NCBI RefSeq assembly: GCF_025195085.2
Contig: NZ_JANAVY020000002.1
Span: forward strand, 1-64,000
DNA from: Vibrio intestinalis
Lineage (GTDB): Bacteria; Pseudomonadota; Gammaproteobacteria; Enterobacterales; Vibrionaceae
Direction of reading: 5' to 3'
DNA: 64,000 nt
How positions within the stretch are numbered: position 1 is the first letter of the stretch; each line of letters begins with the position of its first letter. The notes beneath the pieces were generated by a model that had not been told where the DNA came from, did no database searches, and saw only the letters and a program-made list of their open reading frames with translations. A program made the translations under genes and the position numbers. Positions 52,584-62,367 of the stretch are shown one piece after another.

Positions 52584-52972
52584 AGTGTTATTACCAATGT
52601 TGTGTTTGCAGGTAGGCGTCTAAATTGTGGGTGTAAATTAAAATTTACACATTTAAAAAATAATAGTGACGCTCGATTTGTAGCAAGTAAAACAGTTTGA
52701 GATTAAAATTGAAACCCCAAGAGTTCTATTTTCTATCCAAAACCCTTATCGCATCGGTTAAATGCTGCTTTTTTAAGCAAAGAAAACGATTTCTATCGCA
52801 TTTTACATTCACATAACATAAATCCTCTTTTGCAATCGATTGCTCAATGTCTCTCATCCCTAAGCTTTAAAATTGATGAATAGCTCAAGCTTTTACTGTG
52901 AAGATTGCGAGAAACAGCTTACTATTTAACAATCACTTACCGACAACCGTCACCCCACTTTTAGGCTGAGAT
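52584..52972. other. Divergent promoter region between the symporter and cls
   Basis: 389 bp, AT-rich, no ORF. It holds the TyrR box near the symporter. The cls side shows no confident promoter. Confidence 0.5.
52632..52649. promoter_or_regulatory. TyrR box upstream of the sodium symporter
   Basis: TGTAAATTAAAATTTACA is an exact match to the strong TyrR box TGTAAA-N6-TTTACA. Its near edge is 49 bp from the symporter start codon. Confidence 0.8.
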
Positions 52973-54421
52973 ATGGAACAGTTTTACCACTTTGTCACTA
53001 TTGCTAGCATTGTGCTGTACTGGATTCTCGTTGCGGGTGTCACCTTGCGGGTCGTATTGAAGCGTCGTGCGGTCAGCGTCTCACTCGCTTGGCTGATGGT
53101 TATCTATATCATTCCTATTGTTGGTGTCGGCTGTTACTTCCTATTTGGCGAGTTAAATCTTGGCCGTAAACGAGCCGAGCGCGCAAAAGAAATGCTGGCG
53201 CCTTTTGCTGAATGGTTCTCTAGCCTTAATGATTGTGCCGCCCACTCACCAGAAAAGTTCGGTCGCCACATCTATCGTATTGATGAGCTATGTAACAACC
53301 GACTGGGATTACCGGCGCTAAGTGGCAACGAACTCTCTTTACAAAAATCGCCTGAGGCAATCATGCGCTCGGTGATCGATGATATTGACCATGCCCAACA
53401 TTCCATCCGCATGGTTTTCTACATTTGGCACCCTGGTGGCATGGCCGATGAAGTGGGTAACGCCCTTATCCGTGCAGCCGAGCGCGGCGTTGAAATCAAA
53501 CTCCTGCTTGATTCTGCAGGTAGCCCACGCTTTTTCCGCAGCCCTTGGGTTGGCAAGATGAAAGCAGCTGGCATTAAAGTGGTACAAGCCTTAGCAGTAA
53601 GCCCATGGCGTATTTTCTTACGTCGGCTTGATCTAAGGCAGCACCGAAAGATCATCGTGATAGATGAAACTATCGGTTATACCGGTTCAATGAACATGGT
53701 CGATCCTGCCTACTTCAAGCAAGATTCAGGAGTTGGTCAATGGATTGATATTATGGTCAGAATTACTGGCCCAACGGTCAACGTTCTCTCAGCAGTACAC
53801 AGTTGGGACTGGGAAGTCGAAACGGGCGAACGTGCTTTTCCTCCTACCCCGCAGTGTCAGGTGCAAGCCTCTGAGCATCCGGTACAAGTCGTACCATCAG
53901 GCCCCGGCATGCCAGAGTATTTAATTTATCAAGTACTGACACTCGCTATAAACCAAGCCAATCAATCGGTGCGCATTACTACCCCGTATTTTGTGCCGAG
54001 TGCCGATTTGCTGGAAACATTAAAGATGACCGCACAGCGCGGTATTAAGGTTGAGCTGATCATCCCACACAAAAATGATTCACTGATGGTTCAATGGGCA
54101 TCGCGTGCCTTTTACAGTGAACTGCTTGAAGCTGGGGTGAAAATCTATGAGTTTTATGGTGGCTTACTGCACACAAAATCTGTCGTGATTGATGAGCAGT
54201 TCTGCTTAGTGGGTACGGTCAATATGGATATGCGCAGCTTATGGCTCAACTTTGAACTTACTTTAGCCATTGATGACCAAGCCTTTACCCAGCAAATGTA
54301 TGAATTGCAAAAAAGCTACATGGAGCAGTCACACGTTGTCGATATGACACAGTGGCGTCAACGCACCTTATATTCTCGTTTCCTTGAGAGAGTGTTCTAC
54401 CTGTTTAACCCACTGCTGTAG
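52973..54421 (+). CDS. cls: Cardiolipin synthase A
   Basis: 482 residues, close to E. coli ClsA (486). Two N-terminal TM helices (about 5-30 and 38-58) are followed by two phospholipase D domains, each with an HKD motif: LRQHRKIIVIDETIGYTGS and LLHTKSVVIDEQFCLVGT, both with the trailing asparagine/GS-type residues (MNM, NMD). It joins two phosphatidylglycerol molecules into cardiolipin in the inner membrane. Two enzymes of the same pathway family (pgsA, ynjF) also lie in the window but are unlinked. Confidence 0.95.
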   Translation: MEQFYHFVTIASIVLYWILVAGVTLRVVLKRRAVSVSLAWLMVIYIIPIVGVGCYFLFGELNLGRKRAERAKEMLAPFAEWFSSLNDCAAHSPEKFGRHIYRIDELCNNRLGLPALSGNELSLQKSPEAIMRSVIDDIDHAQHSIRMVFYIWHPGGMADEVGNALIRAAERGVEIKLLLDSAGSPRFFRSPWVGKMKAAGIKVVQALAVSPWRIFLRRLDLRQHRKIIVIDETIGYTGSMNMVDPAYFKQDSGVGQWIDIMVRITGPTVNVLSAVHSWDWEVETGERAFPPTPQCQVQASEHPVQVVPSGPGMPEYLIYQVLTLAINQANQSVRITTPYFVPSADLLETLKMTAQRGIKVELIIPHKNDSLMVQWASRAFYSELLEAGVKIYEFYGGLLHTKSVVIDEQFCLVGTVNMDMRSLWLNFELTLAIDDQAFTQQMYELQKSYMEQSHVVDMTQWRQRTLYSRFLERVFYLFNPLL

Positions 54422-54531
54422 CCAAATAATTTGTTTTACATTTTATCCAGCGGCAAGCCGTTCATTTCCTTGCTATTCATGATGCAGCGTGGTTTAAATA
54501 GAGCAACTCGAAACAGAGACAAGGAATTCTT

Positions 54532-55737
54532 ATGTCAGAAGGTAAGCAGACCAAGTACGTAACCGCTGGTCGTGACAAAAAATGGACCAATGGTGTGGTT
54601 AACCCTCCCGTTCAAAGAGCGTCAACCGTCGTATTTGATACCGTGGCAGAAAAACATCACGCCACCGTTAACCGTGCTGGTAAAACCCTCTTCTATGGTC
54701 GCCGCGGCACCAATACCCACTTCGCCTTTCAAGACGCAATGGTAGAGATTGAAGGCGGCGCAGGCTGTGCCCTTTATCCATGTGGTACAGCAGCGATCTC
54801 TAATGCCATCTTATCTTTTGTTGAATCAGGCGATCACATTTTGATGGTGGATACCTGTTACGAACCGACCCGTGATTTTTGCGACAAAATCATGAAGAAG
54901 ATGGGCGTAGAGACCACCTATTACGACCCAATGATTGGCGCTGGCATCGAAAAACTGATTCAGCCAAATACCAAAGTGCTATTCCTCGAATCACCAGGCT
55001 CAATCACAATGGAAGTACAAGATGTACCGGCCATGGCGAGTATTGCTCATCAGCACGATATTGTTGTGATGCTCGATAACACTTGGGGCGCGGGCGTTAA
55101 CTTCTCACCGTTCGAGTTTGGCGTTGACATCTCTATTCAAGCGGCGACCAAATACATTATCGGCCACTCGGACGTGATGCTAGGTACAGCGGTTGCCAAC
55201 GAAAAATGTTGGGATCAATTACGCGAGCAAAGCTACCTAATGGGCCAATGTGTCTCTCCAGACGACGCTTATCTCGGATTACGTGGTATTCGCACTTTGG
55301 ATGTGCGCTTACGTCAACATGCGCAAAGCAGCTTAAAAGTAGCGCAGTGGTTGCAATCTCGACCAGAGGTGGACCATGTTCGCCACCCGGCGCTCGATAC
55401 CTGCCCCGGCCATGAGTTTTTCGAACGTGACTTTAGTGGCGGCAATGGCCTGTTTTCATTTGTATTGAAAACCAGTTACCCTCGCGCAACGACTGTACTG
55501 CTCGATGGTATGAAACACTTTAGTATGGGTTACTCGTGGGGCGGATTTGAAAGCCTCATTCTGGCCAATGAACCGAAAAGTTTTAACTCATTGCGCACCG
55601 TTGCCAACCCTAACTTTTCTGGAACGCTCATCCGCGTCCATATTGGCTTAGAAGATGTGGATGACTTAATTGCCGATTTAGAAGCGGGCTTTGAACGCTA
55701 CAATGCGCTGATATTAGAAAAAGCAGCCACAAGCTAA
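54532..55737 (+). CDS. metC: Cystathionine beta-lyase
   Basis: 401 residues, a PLP-dependent Cys/Met metabolism enzyme converting cystathionine to homocysteine, pyruvate and ammonia. [46 protein letters not shown] and the PLP lysine in [16 protein letters not shown] are as in MetC; the YSWGGFESL segment is specific to the MetC branch. AAGGA is upstream. I found no MetJ box in the 110-bp gap to cls. Confidence 0.95.
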   Translation: MSEGKQTKYVTAGRDKKWTNGVVNPPVQRASTVVFDTVAEKHHATVNRAGKTLFYGRRGTNTHFAFQDAMVEIEGGAGCALYPCGTAAISNAILSFVESGDHILMVDTCYEPTRDFCDKIMKKMGVETTYYDPMIGAGIEKLIQPNTKVLFLESPGSITMEVQDVPAMASIAHQHDIVVMLDNTWGAGVNFSPFEFGVDISIQAATKYIIGHSDVMLGTAVANEKCWDQLREQSYLMGQCVSPDDAYLGLRGIRTLDVRLRQHAQSSLKVAQWLQSRPEVDHVRHPALDTCPGHEFFERDFSGGNGLFSFVLKTSYPRATTVLLDGMKHFSMGYSWGGFESLILANEPKSFNSLRTVANPNFSGTLIRVHIGLEDVDDLIADLEAGFERYNALILEKAATS

Positions 55738-55742
55738 CAGAC

Positions 55743-55777
55743 AAAAAAACAGGGGCTATTTAGCCCCTGACTTTTTT
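55743..55777. terminator. Bidirectional terminator between metC and tag
   Basis: AGGGGC, loop TATTTA, GCCCCT, with A7 before and T6 after; the right arm extends into the 3' end of tag. Confidence 0.85.
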
Positions 55778-56322
55778 GGACAATCATCAAGATGATCATC
55801 GACCATCCCGACCGCCTGCATAAAGGCATAGCAAATCGTTTCGCCGACAAACTTAAAGCCCCGCTTTTTTAGAAACTTACTCAGCGCCTTTGAGGTTTCA
55901 GTTGACGCTGGCACTTGAGACATCTCTTGCCAGTGATTGATGATTGGCTCGCCGCCGACTTGTGACCAAAGCGCGTTAGACAAACTGCCATACTCCTCAA
56001 TCAATGCCAACGCTGCTTGGGCATTGGTAAACACCGAGGCAATCTTGCCGCGATGCTTAACCACATCAAACTGAGCGATAATTTGCTCTACACGCTCCTC
56101 ACCATGTTGGCTCAATACATGTAAGTCATAATCTTCAAACGCCGCCCGATACCCTTCACGCTTTTTCAGGATGGTTATCCAACTTAGCCCTGCTTGCGCC
56201 CCTTCAAGGGTGATGAACTCAAACAGCGTTTTATCATCATAAACCGGGACACCCCATTCACTATCGTGGTATTCCTTTTCTAGTGGGTGATTGAGCGCCC
56301 ATGCGCATGTTTGTGTTGTCAT
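55756..56322 (-). CDS. tag: DNA-3-methyladenine glycosylase I
   Basis: 188 residues, matching Tag in length. CAWALNHPLEKEYHDSEWGVP at the N terminus and DDHLDDC at the C terminus supply the Cys/His zinc site of Tag, and FEFITLEGAQAGLSWITIL is the family core. It removes 3-methyladenine from alkylated DNA for base-excision repair. Ten bp separate the RND pump stop from its start, so tag may be transcribed with the efflux operon. Confidence 0.95.
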   Translation of the reverse strand: MTTQTCAWALNHPLEKEYHDSEWGVPVYDDKTLFEFITLEGAQAGLSWITILKKREGYRAAFEDYDLHVLSQHGEERVEQIIAQFDVVKHRGKIASVFTNAQAALALIEEYGSLSNALWSQVGGEPIINHWQEMSQVPASTETSKALSKFLKKRGFKFVGETICYAFMQAVGMVDDHLDDCPKKSGAK

Positions 56323-56331
56323 ATTACCCTG

Positions 56332-59300
56332 TTACTTTCGCACGTCTAATCGATGGAACATACGATACAACACTGGCACAACGATTAATGTCAGCACGGT
56401 CGCAAAGCCCAAACCAAACATAATCGTCACCGCCATCGGTTTAAAGAAGATGTCCGGAAGCAAAGGAACCATACCTAAAATGGTCGTCACCGCTGCCATG
56501 CAAACCGGTCGAACACGACTCACCGCGGCATCGACGACTGCGACGTAAGGGTCCTTACCTGATTTCATCTCAATCTCAATTTGGTCAAGCAGTACAATAC
56601 CGTTTTTAAGTAGCATACCGGATAAACTCAAGAAACCGAGTAAGGCCATAAAACCGAAAGGCGTATTAAGCGCAAGTAACCCCGTCGTTACACCAATTAA
56701 GGCCAAAGGCACCGTCAACCAGACAATTAATGGCTCTTTCACCGAGTTAAACAAGAACACGGTAATAAGGAACATAAACAGATAACCTAGAGGCATGGTC
56801 GTAAACAAAGAAGCTTGCGCCTCACCAGACGATTCATACTCCCCGCCCCATTCAAGGGAGTATCCAGCAGGTAACTCAATGGCCTCAATTTTAGTTTGTA
56901 GCCGCTTCTGTAAGGTTGCAGCGGTTTCCTCGCCAAGCAGGTCTGGATCGGCCATGATGGTGAGCATACGTTTACGGTTTTTGCGCACAATAATTGGGTC
57001 TTCCCAACGCGTATCGTAGCCTAGCGTCACCTGTTGCAGCGGAATGTATTCACTCAGCGCTGGGCTCCAGATTTTCATCCCTTCAATGTTGCGAATATCG
57101 ACCCGTTCATCTTCTGGCAAACGAGCCACAATCGGCATTAGGGTCGTACCATCTCGGTACACACCCACTGAAGTACCTGAGAACGACATGGCTAGGAAAT
57201 CATCGACATCCGATTTAGTGATACCGTAACGGCGGGCTTGGCTTTCATTAAACTGTGGTTCAAGCACCTTGGTACGTTCTCGCCAATCGTGGCGAATATT
57301 CGTCGCGCCGGGATCTGCATGCATGATCTCTTCAACTTGCGCGGCAACAGAGCGAAGCACTGTCGGATCAGAGCCTATGATTCGCGCTTCAATTTTCGCC
57401 CCGCCACCCGGGCCAAGTTCGATTTGTTTCAGCTTGTAGTTGATCTCCGGCATGCTCGCTTCGACATAAACCCGAAAACGCGTCATGAGATCGGCTAATA
57501 TTTCATAGCTCTCCACACGGGTCGTAATTTCGCCATAGGCGGCATAACTTTTCTCCGGAGCATATGTCAGCATGAAGCGTTGTAAGCCTTTACCGGCCGT
57601 GGTGGTCACATGCTCAACGCCCTCTTGTGACGCAATCCAAGCTTGCAGCGCTTTAAGCTTAGTATTGGTCGCGCGTATATCCGTACCTTCAGGCAGCCAA
57701 ACATCCACTTGGAACATTGGCGTTGTTGATGACGGGAAGAAAGATTGTTTTACATGGGTAAAGCCGTAAATGCTGGCAAACAAGCCAACCACACATACTA
57801 TGACCGTCAGCCACGCTCGCTTCATACAAAGCTGTAAGAAGTTCTTATACACAACGAAAATCACCCCGTTGTATGGGTCACTGTCCGCATCTTGCTGCGG
57901 CTGCTTTTGTCCTTTGAAAAACAGATCAGCAAAGAAAGGCGTCAGCGAAATCGCGGTAAACCAACTGAGCATCAACGAAATCAGCAACACAGTAAACAGA
58001 GTGCCACAGTATTCACCGGTTGCGTCTTGAGAGAGCCCAATTGGCGCAAACGCAGTGACAGCAATTACCGTTGCGCCAAGCAAAGGCCATTTTGTCTGCG
58101 TCACGATATCCGTCGCGGCTTGCATCCTCGTTCGGCCTTTTTGCGTACCAATCAATATCCCTTCGACTACCACAATGGCATTATCCACCAGCATACCGAG
58201 TGCTATCACTAGCGCGCCAAGTGAAATACGTTGCAAATCAATTTGGTAGTACTTCATGAATATGAAAGTGCCCAGCACGGTGAGCAGCAAAATAAGGCCA
58301 ATCAGTAAGCCTGAGCGCAGCCCCATGAAGAACAGCAGCACAATAATAACAATCGCAACCGCCTGCCCAAGGCTGACTACAAAACCACTGACCGACTTGT
58401 CTACTTCTTTCGGTTGGCTGTAAATTTCAGATATTTCTATCCCGACAGGTTGCTGGTATTTTAGCTCCGCAAGGCGGTGGTCAAAACGCGTCCCAACATC
58501 AACAACATTGACCCCTTGTGCGAACGAAACCCCAACGTTAAGCGCTAAACGACCATTAAAGGTGATGATGTTGCTTGGAACTTCAACATAACCGCGTTCG
58601 ATGCTGGCGACATCACGCAGGTAAATCAAACCCTGAGCACCGCTTTCGGTAATGATCAGATCGCCTAATTGCTCGACGTTTTGAAACTCACCGGTTGGAT
58701 GAATCCGAATGTACTCATCCCCGATTCGCACCGCGCCCGCCGAGGAAACCACATTCTGCGTAGAAAGCAAATCAAACACGGTTGTGGGTGAAAGCCCTAA
58801 ACTACTCAACCGTTTCATGGAAATTTCGATGAACACTTGCTCTTGCTGCTGTCCTGTGACCGACACTTTGCTTACGCCATCGACCAACTCCAGCTCACGG
58901 CGTAAATAATCAACATAATCGAGCAGCTCTTTGTAGGAGTACCCTTCACCGGTAACCGCCAGCAAAATCCCGTAGACGTCACCAAAATCATCAATCACTT
59001 GCGGGTCGTTCACTCCGGGCGGGAATGTGCCTTTCAAATCGTTGACTTTACGGCGTAGCTCATCCCAGATTTGCGGTAAATCATCAGGGCCATAATTGTT
59101 TTTCATTGAGACACTGATTTGCGATAAACCACGGCTAGAAATGGAATTGACTTCATCCACATAGGTTAATTGCTGAATCGCTTTTTCTAGTGGATAAGTC
59201 ACTTCCTCTTCGACTTGCTGCGGCGTAGCGCCCGGGTATGAAGTCACCACCATGGCGTCTTTAATGGTAAACGCAGGGTCTTCTAAACGACCCAAACCAA

Positions 59301-59430
59301 AGAAAGAGGCAACACCACCAATCAAAAAGATTAGCGCGATCATCCAGCTAATCACCCGATTGCGAATAAAATACGCCGCAATACCGGTTTGGCTATCGTC
59401 TGGATTATTCTGCTCTACTTGATTACTCAT
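56332..59430 (-). CDS. RND efflux pump inner-membrane subunit (VexK/AcrB-like)
   Basis: 1032 residues, 12 TM helices in two homologous halves with large periplasmic loops, in the HAE1 family. TM4 has IALGMLVDNAIVVVEG, keeping one of the two AcrB aspartates as in many of its relatives. TSYPGATPQQVEEEVTYPLE at the porter-domain start is typical. It overlaps the preceding adaptor gene by 8 bp. With two adaptor genes upstream it matches the V. cholerae vexIJK layout. Exports amphiphiles such as bile salts or detergents, with TolC. Substrate range is inferred from relatives. Confidence 0.93.
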   Translation of the reverse strand: MSNQVEQNNPDDSQTGIAAYFIRNRVISWMIALIFLIGGVASFFGLGRLEDPAFTIKDAMVVTSYPGATPQQVEEEVTYPLEKAIQQLTYVDEVNSISSRGLSQISVSMKNNYGPDDLPQIWDELRRKVNDLKGTFPPGVNDPQVIDDFGDVYGILLAVTGEGYSYKELLDYVDYLRRELELVDGVSKVSVTGQQQEQVFIEISMKRLSSLGLSPTTVFDLLSTQNVVSSAGAVRIGDEYIRIHPTGEFQNVEQLGDLIITESGAQGLIYLRDVASIERGYVEVPSNIITFNGRLALNVGVSFAQGVNVVDVGTRFDHRLAELKYQQPVGIEISEIYSQPKEVDKSVSGFVVSLGQAVAIVIIVLLFFMGLRSGLLIGLILLLTVLGTFIFMKYYQIDLQRISLGALVIALGMLVDNAIVVVEGILIGTQKGRTRMQAATDIVTQTKWPLLGATVIAVTAFAPIGLSQDATGEYCGTLFTVLLISLMLSWFTAISLTPFFADLFFKGQKQPQQDADSDPYNGVIFVVYKNFLQLCMKRAWLTVIVCVVGLFASIYGFTHVKQSFFPSSTTPMFQVDVWLPEGTDIRATNTKLKALQAWIASQEGVEHVTTTAGKGLQRFMLTYAPEKSYAAYGEITTRVESYEILADLMTRFRVYVEASMPEINYKLKQIELGPGGGAKIEARIIGSDPTVLRSVAAQVEEIMHADPGATNIRHDWRERTKVLEPQFNESQARRYGITKSDVDDFLAMSFSGTSVGVYRDGTTLMPIVARLPEDERVDIRNIEGMKIWSPALSEYIPLQQVTLGYDTRWEDPIIVRKNRKRMLTIMADPDLLGEETAATLQKRLQTKIEAIELPAGYSLEWGGEYESSGEAQASLFTTMPLGYLFMFLITVFLFNSVKEPLIVWLTVPLALIGVTTGLLALNTPFGFMALLGFLSLSGMLLKNGIVLLDQIEIEMKSGKDPYVAVVDAAVSRVRPVCMAAVTTILGMVPLLPDIFFKPMAVTIMFGLGFATVLTLIVVPVLYRMFHRLDVRK

Positions 59431-60502
59431 TAGCCGCCTCCTGTGCTAGAGCAACGCGCATCCCATCACGCAACCGGCTGATACCCGCGGTCACTATCTG
59501 CTGCCCTTGTTCTAATCCCGACAAAACTTGAATACTATTTTGGCTCGCCGCCCCTACCACTATCTGGGTTTTGCTCACGGTATTATCTGGGTTCAATACC
59601 CATACAAACTTATTCGCTCGGTCAATATCATCGCCATCAGCGTTAAACATGGCTTCGATAGGAATCATCACCCCTTGCTTGAGGTTTAACCCTACCTGCT
59701 CACTTTTCGACGTCACTTCTACCGCCATGCCATCAAGAATGTATTCGTTCTCCGGCATAGGAAGTGACAGAGTCACATTAAACGTACCGGTGCTTGGGTC
59801 TGGCTCAGTGGTGAACTCTTTGATGGTGGCGTGGTATTCATTACCGCTTGGTACTTTGACCACTGCATCTATCTTCGCCAACTTATCTTGTTCGGGCTGA
59901 TTAACGTAAATTCTATCTGGCAATTGAATCAATATTTCCACGCTATCGAGGCTATGGATATTCACCACTTGTTGGCCTACCTGCACATTCTCAAATTGAT
60001 CGACCGATACGCGTGAAATAATGCCATCAACCGGCGCTTTAATTTGCGTGAAAGACAAGCGCAGCTTAGCGAGTTGCAACTCCGCATAAGCGATTTGACG
60101 TTCAGCCGCGATCTCATCAAATTGTGATTTGGCCAACAGCCCTTTTTTAACTAGTGGGCTTGAGCGGTTGTACTGACTGTTGATAACGCTGTAGCGGGCT
60201 GAAGCGTTATCCACTTCCAGTTGGTAGTCTGTCGGATCAAGTTGAGCAATCACCGTCCCTTGGGTCACTTTATCCCCCTCTTTGACGAACACTCGGCTGA
60301 CTTCACCCGCAACCCGAAAACTTAAATGAGATTTTTCTGCCGCATGCGCCACCGCAGGAAAATACAAATTATCATTTTTTTGATTAGAAGATAGTGTCAC
60401 CACTTTGACTTTAGGGTCGCCAAAATTCACATATTGCGGCTCACCACCACAAGCCGACAAAAGCACTGCGGCTGCGAGTAAAAACCAAACTCTTGATTTC
60501 AT
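59423..60502 (-). CDS. RND efflux periplasmic adaptor (second of two)
   Basis: About 359 residues from ATG 60502, a lipoprotein (lipobox LLSAC). Standard membrane-fusion-protein order: beta-barrel/lipoyl start SHLSFRVAGEVSRVFVKEGDKV, helical hairpin about 85-150, lipoyl return TQIKAPVDGIISRVSVD, then barrel and membrane-proximal domains. It links the pump to TolC. Its start lies two bases from the stop of the first adaptor and it overlaps the pump start, so the three are one translationally coupled operon. Confidence 0.92.
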   Translation of the reverse strand: MKSRVWFLLAAAVLLSACGGEPQYVNFGDPKVKVVTLSSNQKNDNLYFPAVAHAAEKSHLSFRVAGEVSRVFVKEGDKVTQGTVIAQLDPTDYQLEVDNASARYSVINSQYNRSSPLVKKGLLAKSQFDEIAAERQIAYAELQLAKLRLSFTQIKAPVDGIISRVSVDQFENVQVGQQVVNIHSLDSVEILIQLPDRIYVNQPEQDKLAKIDAVVKVPSGNEYHATIKEFTTEPDPSTGTFNVTLSLPMPENEYILDGMAVEVTSKSEQVGLNLKQGVMIPIEAMFNADGDDIDRANKFVWVLNPDNTVSKTQIVVGAASQNSIQVLSGLEQGQQIVTAGISRLRDGMRVALAQEAANE

Positions 60503-60503
60503 A

Positions 60504-61535
60504 TTACAGCCCTCTCTCTTTAATCCATTCACGCACTTTGATGCCCGCCGTAATGCCGCTGACACCGGAAATCACAATTTGATCGCCATCGGCTAACCCT
60601 GTGACCACTTGTCGTTTTTCATTCAGGTCAACCGCAGCTTTTTCTACAATGCCTTCAGAGCTAACGCGCCACACACACGTTTTGCCATTCTCTTCAAACA
60701 GCGCCGAAACAGGGATACTGGTCGCCGTCGAAGACGCTGCAATCACCGTTACTGCACCCGACATTCCCGGTAATATGCCGACGTTTTCCGGCCGCTCCAT
60801 CACCATAGTGACCTTATAAGAGCCGGTTTTTGGGTCGGCTTCGGTATCAATTTCTTGAAAGGTCAATGAGTATCGATTGGCAGGAAAAGCATCAAACGTC
60901 ATGTACGCTTCGCTATCCACTCCTTCTGTAAAACGGGTCAATAGATGGTCAGGGAGTTGGAACGACACTTTCATTAAACGATTAGTCTGAATATTCATCA
61001 CCCCTTGCTTGGCGGCGATGTATTCATAGTTTTCGGCAGGAATTAAAGAGATGGTGCCATCATAAGGCGCAACAAGCTTGGTATAACGCAGATTGGCTTT
61101 GGCTTGATCCAATGTGGCTTTAGCGGAATTTCGATTCGCTTTAGCTTGGTCAAAATCTTGCTCTGACACCACTTTATCGCGACGCAGCTTTTTAGAGCGT
61201 TGGTACTGAACGTCAGCTAAGCGGAACTGGGCCTGCGCCTGATCGGCCAGCAATTGGTACTCATCAGGGTTAAGGGTTGCCAACACCTCGCCCTTTTTCA
61301 CCATTTGCCCTGCAACCACGTCGATGGTTTGCATTTGTCCGGGCACTCGATACGCCAACACTGCGCGCTCTCCGGCCTCTGTTGTGGCAGGAAACTGGCG
61401 TTGAAACTGAGAATTACCGACGGAAACAGAGAATAATTTAGCAGGACGAGAATCGGGTTCAGGAACTGGAGGAAGCTCCTCGCTACACCCTATCAGGGTG
61501 AGAGTGGCAAAAAAGAGCAGAAGAGTTGTGCGCAT
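60504..61535 (-). CDS. RND efflux periplasmic adaptor (first of two)
   Basis: 343 residues, a lipoprotein (lipobox LIGC). RAVLAYRVPGQMQTIDVVAGQMV and TKLVAPYDGTISLIPAEN are the two lipoyl halves, joined by a coiled-coil hairpin (about 90-150). It is clearly paralogous to the second adaptor but divergent, so the assembled pump may use a mixed adaptor ring. First gene of the operon; no local regulator gene is adjacent. Confidence 0.92.
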   Translation of the reverse strand: MRTTLLLFFATLTLIGCSEELPPVPEPDSRPAKLFSVSVGNSQFQRQFPATTEAGERAVLAYRVPGQMQTIDVVAGQMVKKGEVLATLNPDEYQLLADQAQAQFRLADVQYQRSKKLRRDKVVSEQDFDQAKANRNSAKATLDQAKANLRYTKLVAPYDGTISLIPAENYEYIAAKQGVMNIQTNRLMKVSFQLPDHLLTRFTEGVDSEAYMTFDAFPANRYSLTFQEIDTEADPKTGSYKVTMVMERPENVGILPGMSGAVTVIAASSTATSIPVSALFEENGKTCVWRVSSEGIVEKAAVDLNEKRQVVTGLADGDQIVISGVSGITAGIKVREWIKERGL

Positions 61536-61641
61536 AATTGGTCATCCCTATCGCTTGAGAGCAAAAGCCTCTTTCAAACATAGTTGACCGTTAAATAGTC
61601 CGCCACACGTGGTATTGATATAGTTGTGAGAAATGAACAAG

Positions 61642-61667
61642 TTGAGAGATGCAAATGCATCTCTCAA
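61642..61667. other. 26-bp near-perfect palindrome after pspC
   Basis: TTGAGAGATGCA, two-base centre AA, TGCATCTCTCAA. It lies 9 bp beyond the pspC stop. No T tract follows on the psp strand, so it may be an inefficient terminator or an mRNA-end hairpin. Confidence 0.5.
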
Positions 61668-61675
61668 AAGAAGGG

Positions 61676-62062
61676 TTACAGCTTGCTGAACTCGCGGTTC
61701 ACTTTAAAGGTATCTGACGTTACATAAGCTTCGATATCGCGCACCTTTCCTTCAAGGCTCGCCATGTCTCGCTCTAGTGTATCCAATAGACGTTCTGGCG
61801 ATTGCCCTGCCTGCCAAGGCTTATTTTTTAACTTATGTTCTTGTTGAGATTTAATACTTTCAACATAATTCGCTGGCTGTTTTTCCAACATAAACGACAG
61901 AGCGATATAAGCCAATAGCACTAAAAAGTTACCACCTAACAAGAAGGCTGAAATAACTAAAATACGTACTAGCCATACTTCCATTCCGAAGTAGTGGGCT
62001 ACACCGGCACAGACACCGGATAATTTGCCGTTGGCCGTATCACGATACAATTCTTTACTCAT
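61676..62062 (-). CDS. pspC: Phage shock protein C
   Basis: 128 residues. The N-terminal PspC domain (about 3-62) has KELYRDTANGKLSGVCAGVAHYFG and a hydrophobic helix (about 33-58). A C-terminal coiled coil follows. With PspB it senses envelope or secretin stress in the inner membrane and relieves PspA inhibition of PspF. It overlaps pspB by 8 bp. Vibrio secretins that need the AspS pilotin, also encoded here, are known inducers of Psp-type stress in enterobacteria. Confidence 0.95.
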   Translation of the reverse strand: MSKELYRDTANGKLSGVCAGVAHYFGMEVWLVRILVISAFLLGGNFLVLLAYIALSFMLEKQPANYVESIKSQQEHKLKNKPWQAGQSPERLLDTLERDMASLEGKVRDIEAYVTSDTFKVNREFSKL

Positions 62063-62294
62063 AACGACGCCTCCAGTTTGGAGACTCCGAATCCAAAATT
62101 CGCTCTAGCGTATCAACGCGATCACGCATCGATTCAGCTTGCTTAGAGAGCTTCTCTAGACGTTGGTAGTCTTCCTGTGAGAGACCGCTGCTTGAAGTTT
62201 TCTTGCTACGGTAATGCAAAATCAACCAAATAGGCGCTACAAAAATCATAAAAACGATCAGTGGTAACGCAATCCAAAACCATGACATAAACAA
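62055..62294 (-). CDS. pspB: Phage shock protein B
   Basis: 79 residues: one N-terminal TM helix (FWIALPLIVFMIFVAPIWLI, about 5-25) and a cytoplasmic coiled coil with LSQEDYQRLEKLSKQAESMR. Typical PspB, partner of PspC. Second gene of pspABC, 73 bp after pspA. Confidence 0.95.
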   Translation of the reverse strand: MFMSWFWIALPLIVFMIFVAPIWLILHYRSKKTSSSGLSQEDYQRLEKLSKQAESMRDRVDTLERILDSESPNWRRRYE

Positions 62295-62367
62295 CTCCTA
62301 AAATCCGCTCGAATGGCTCTTATGACAGAAACCCGATAAACGTGGGTTTCTGCCGCAGCAAAATAAT

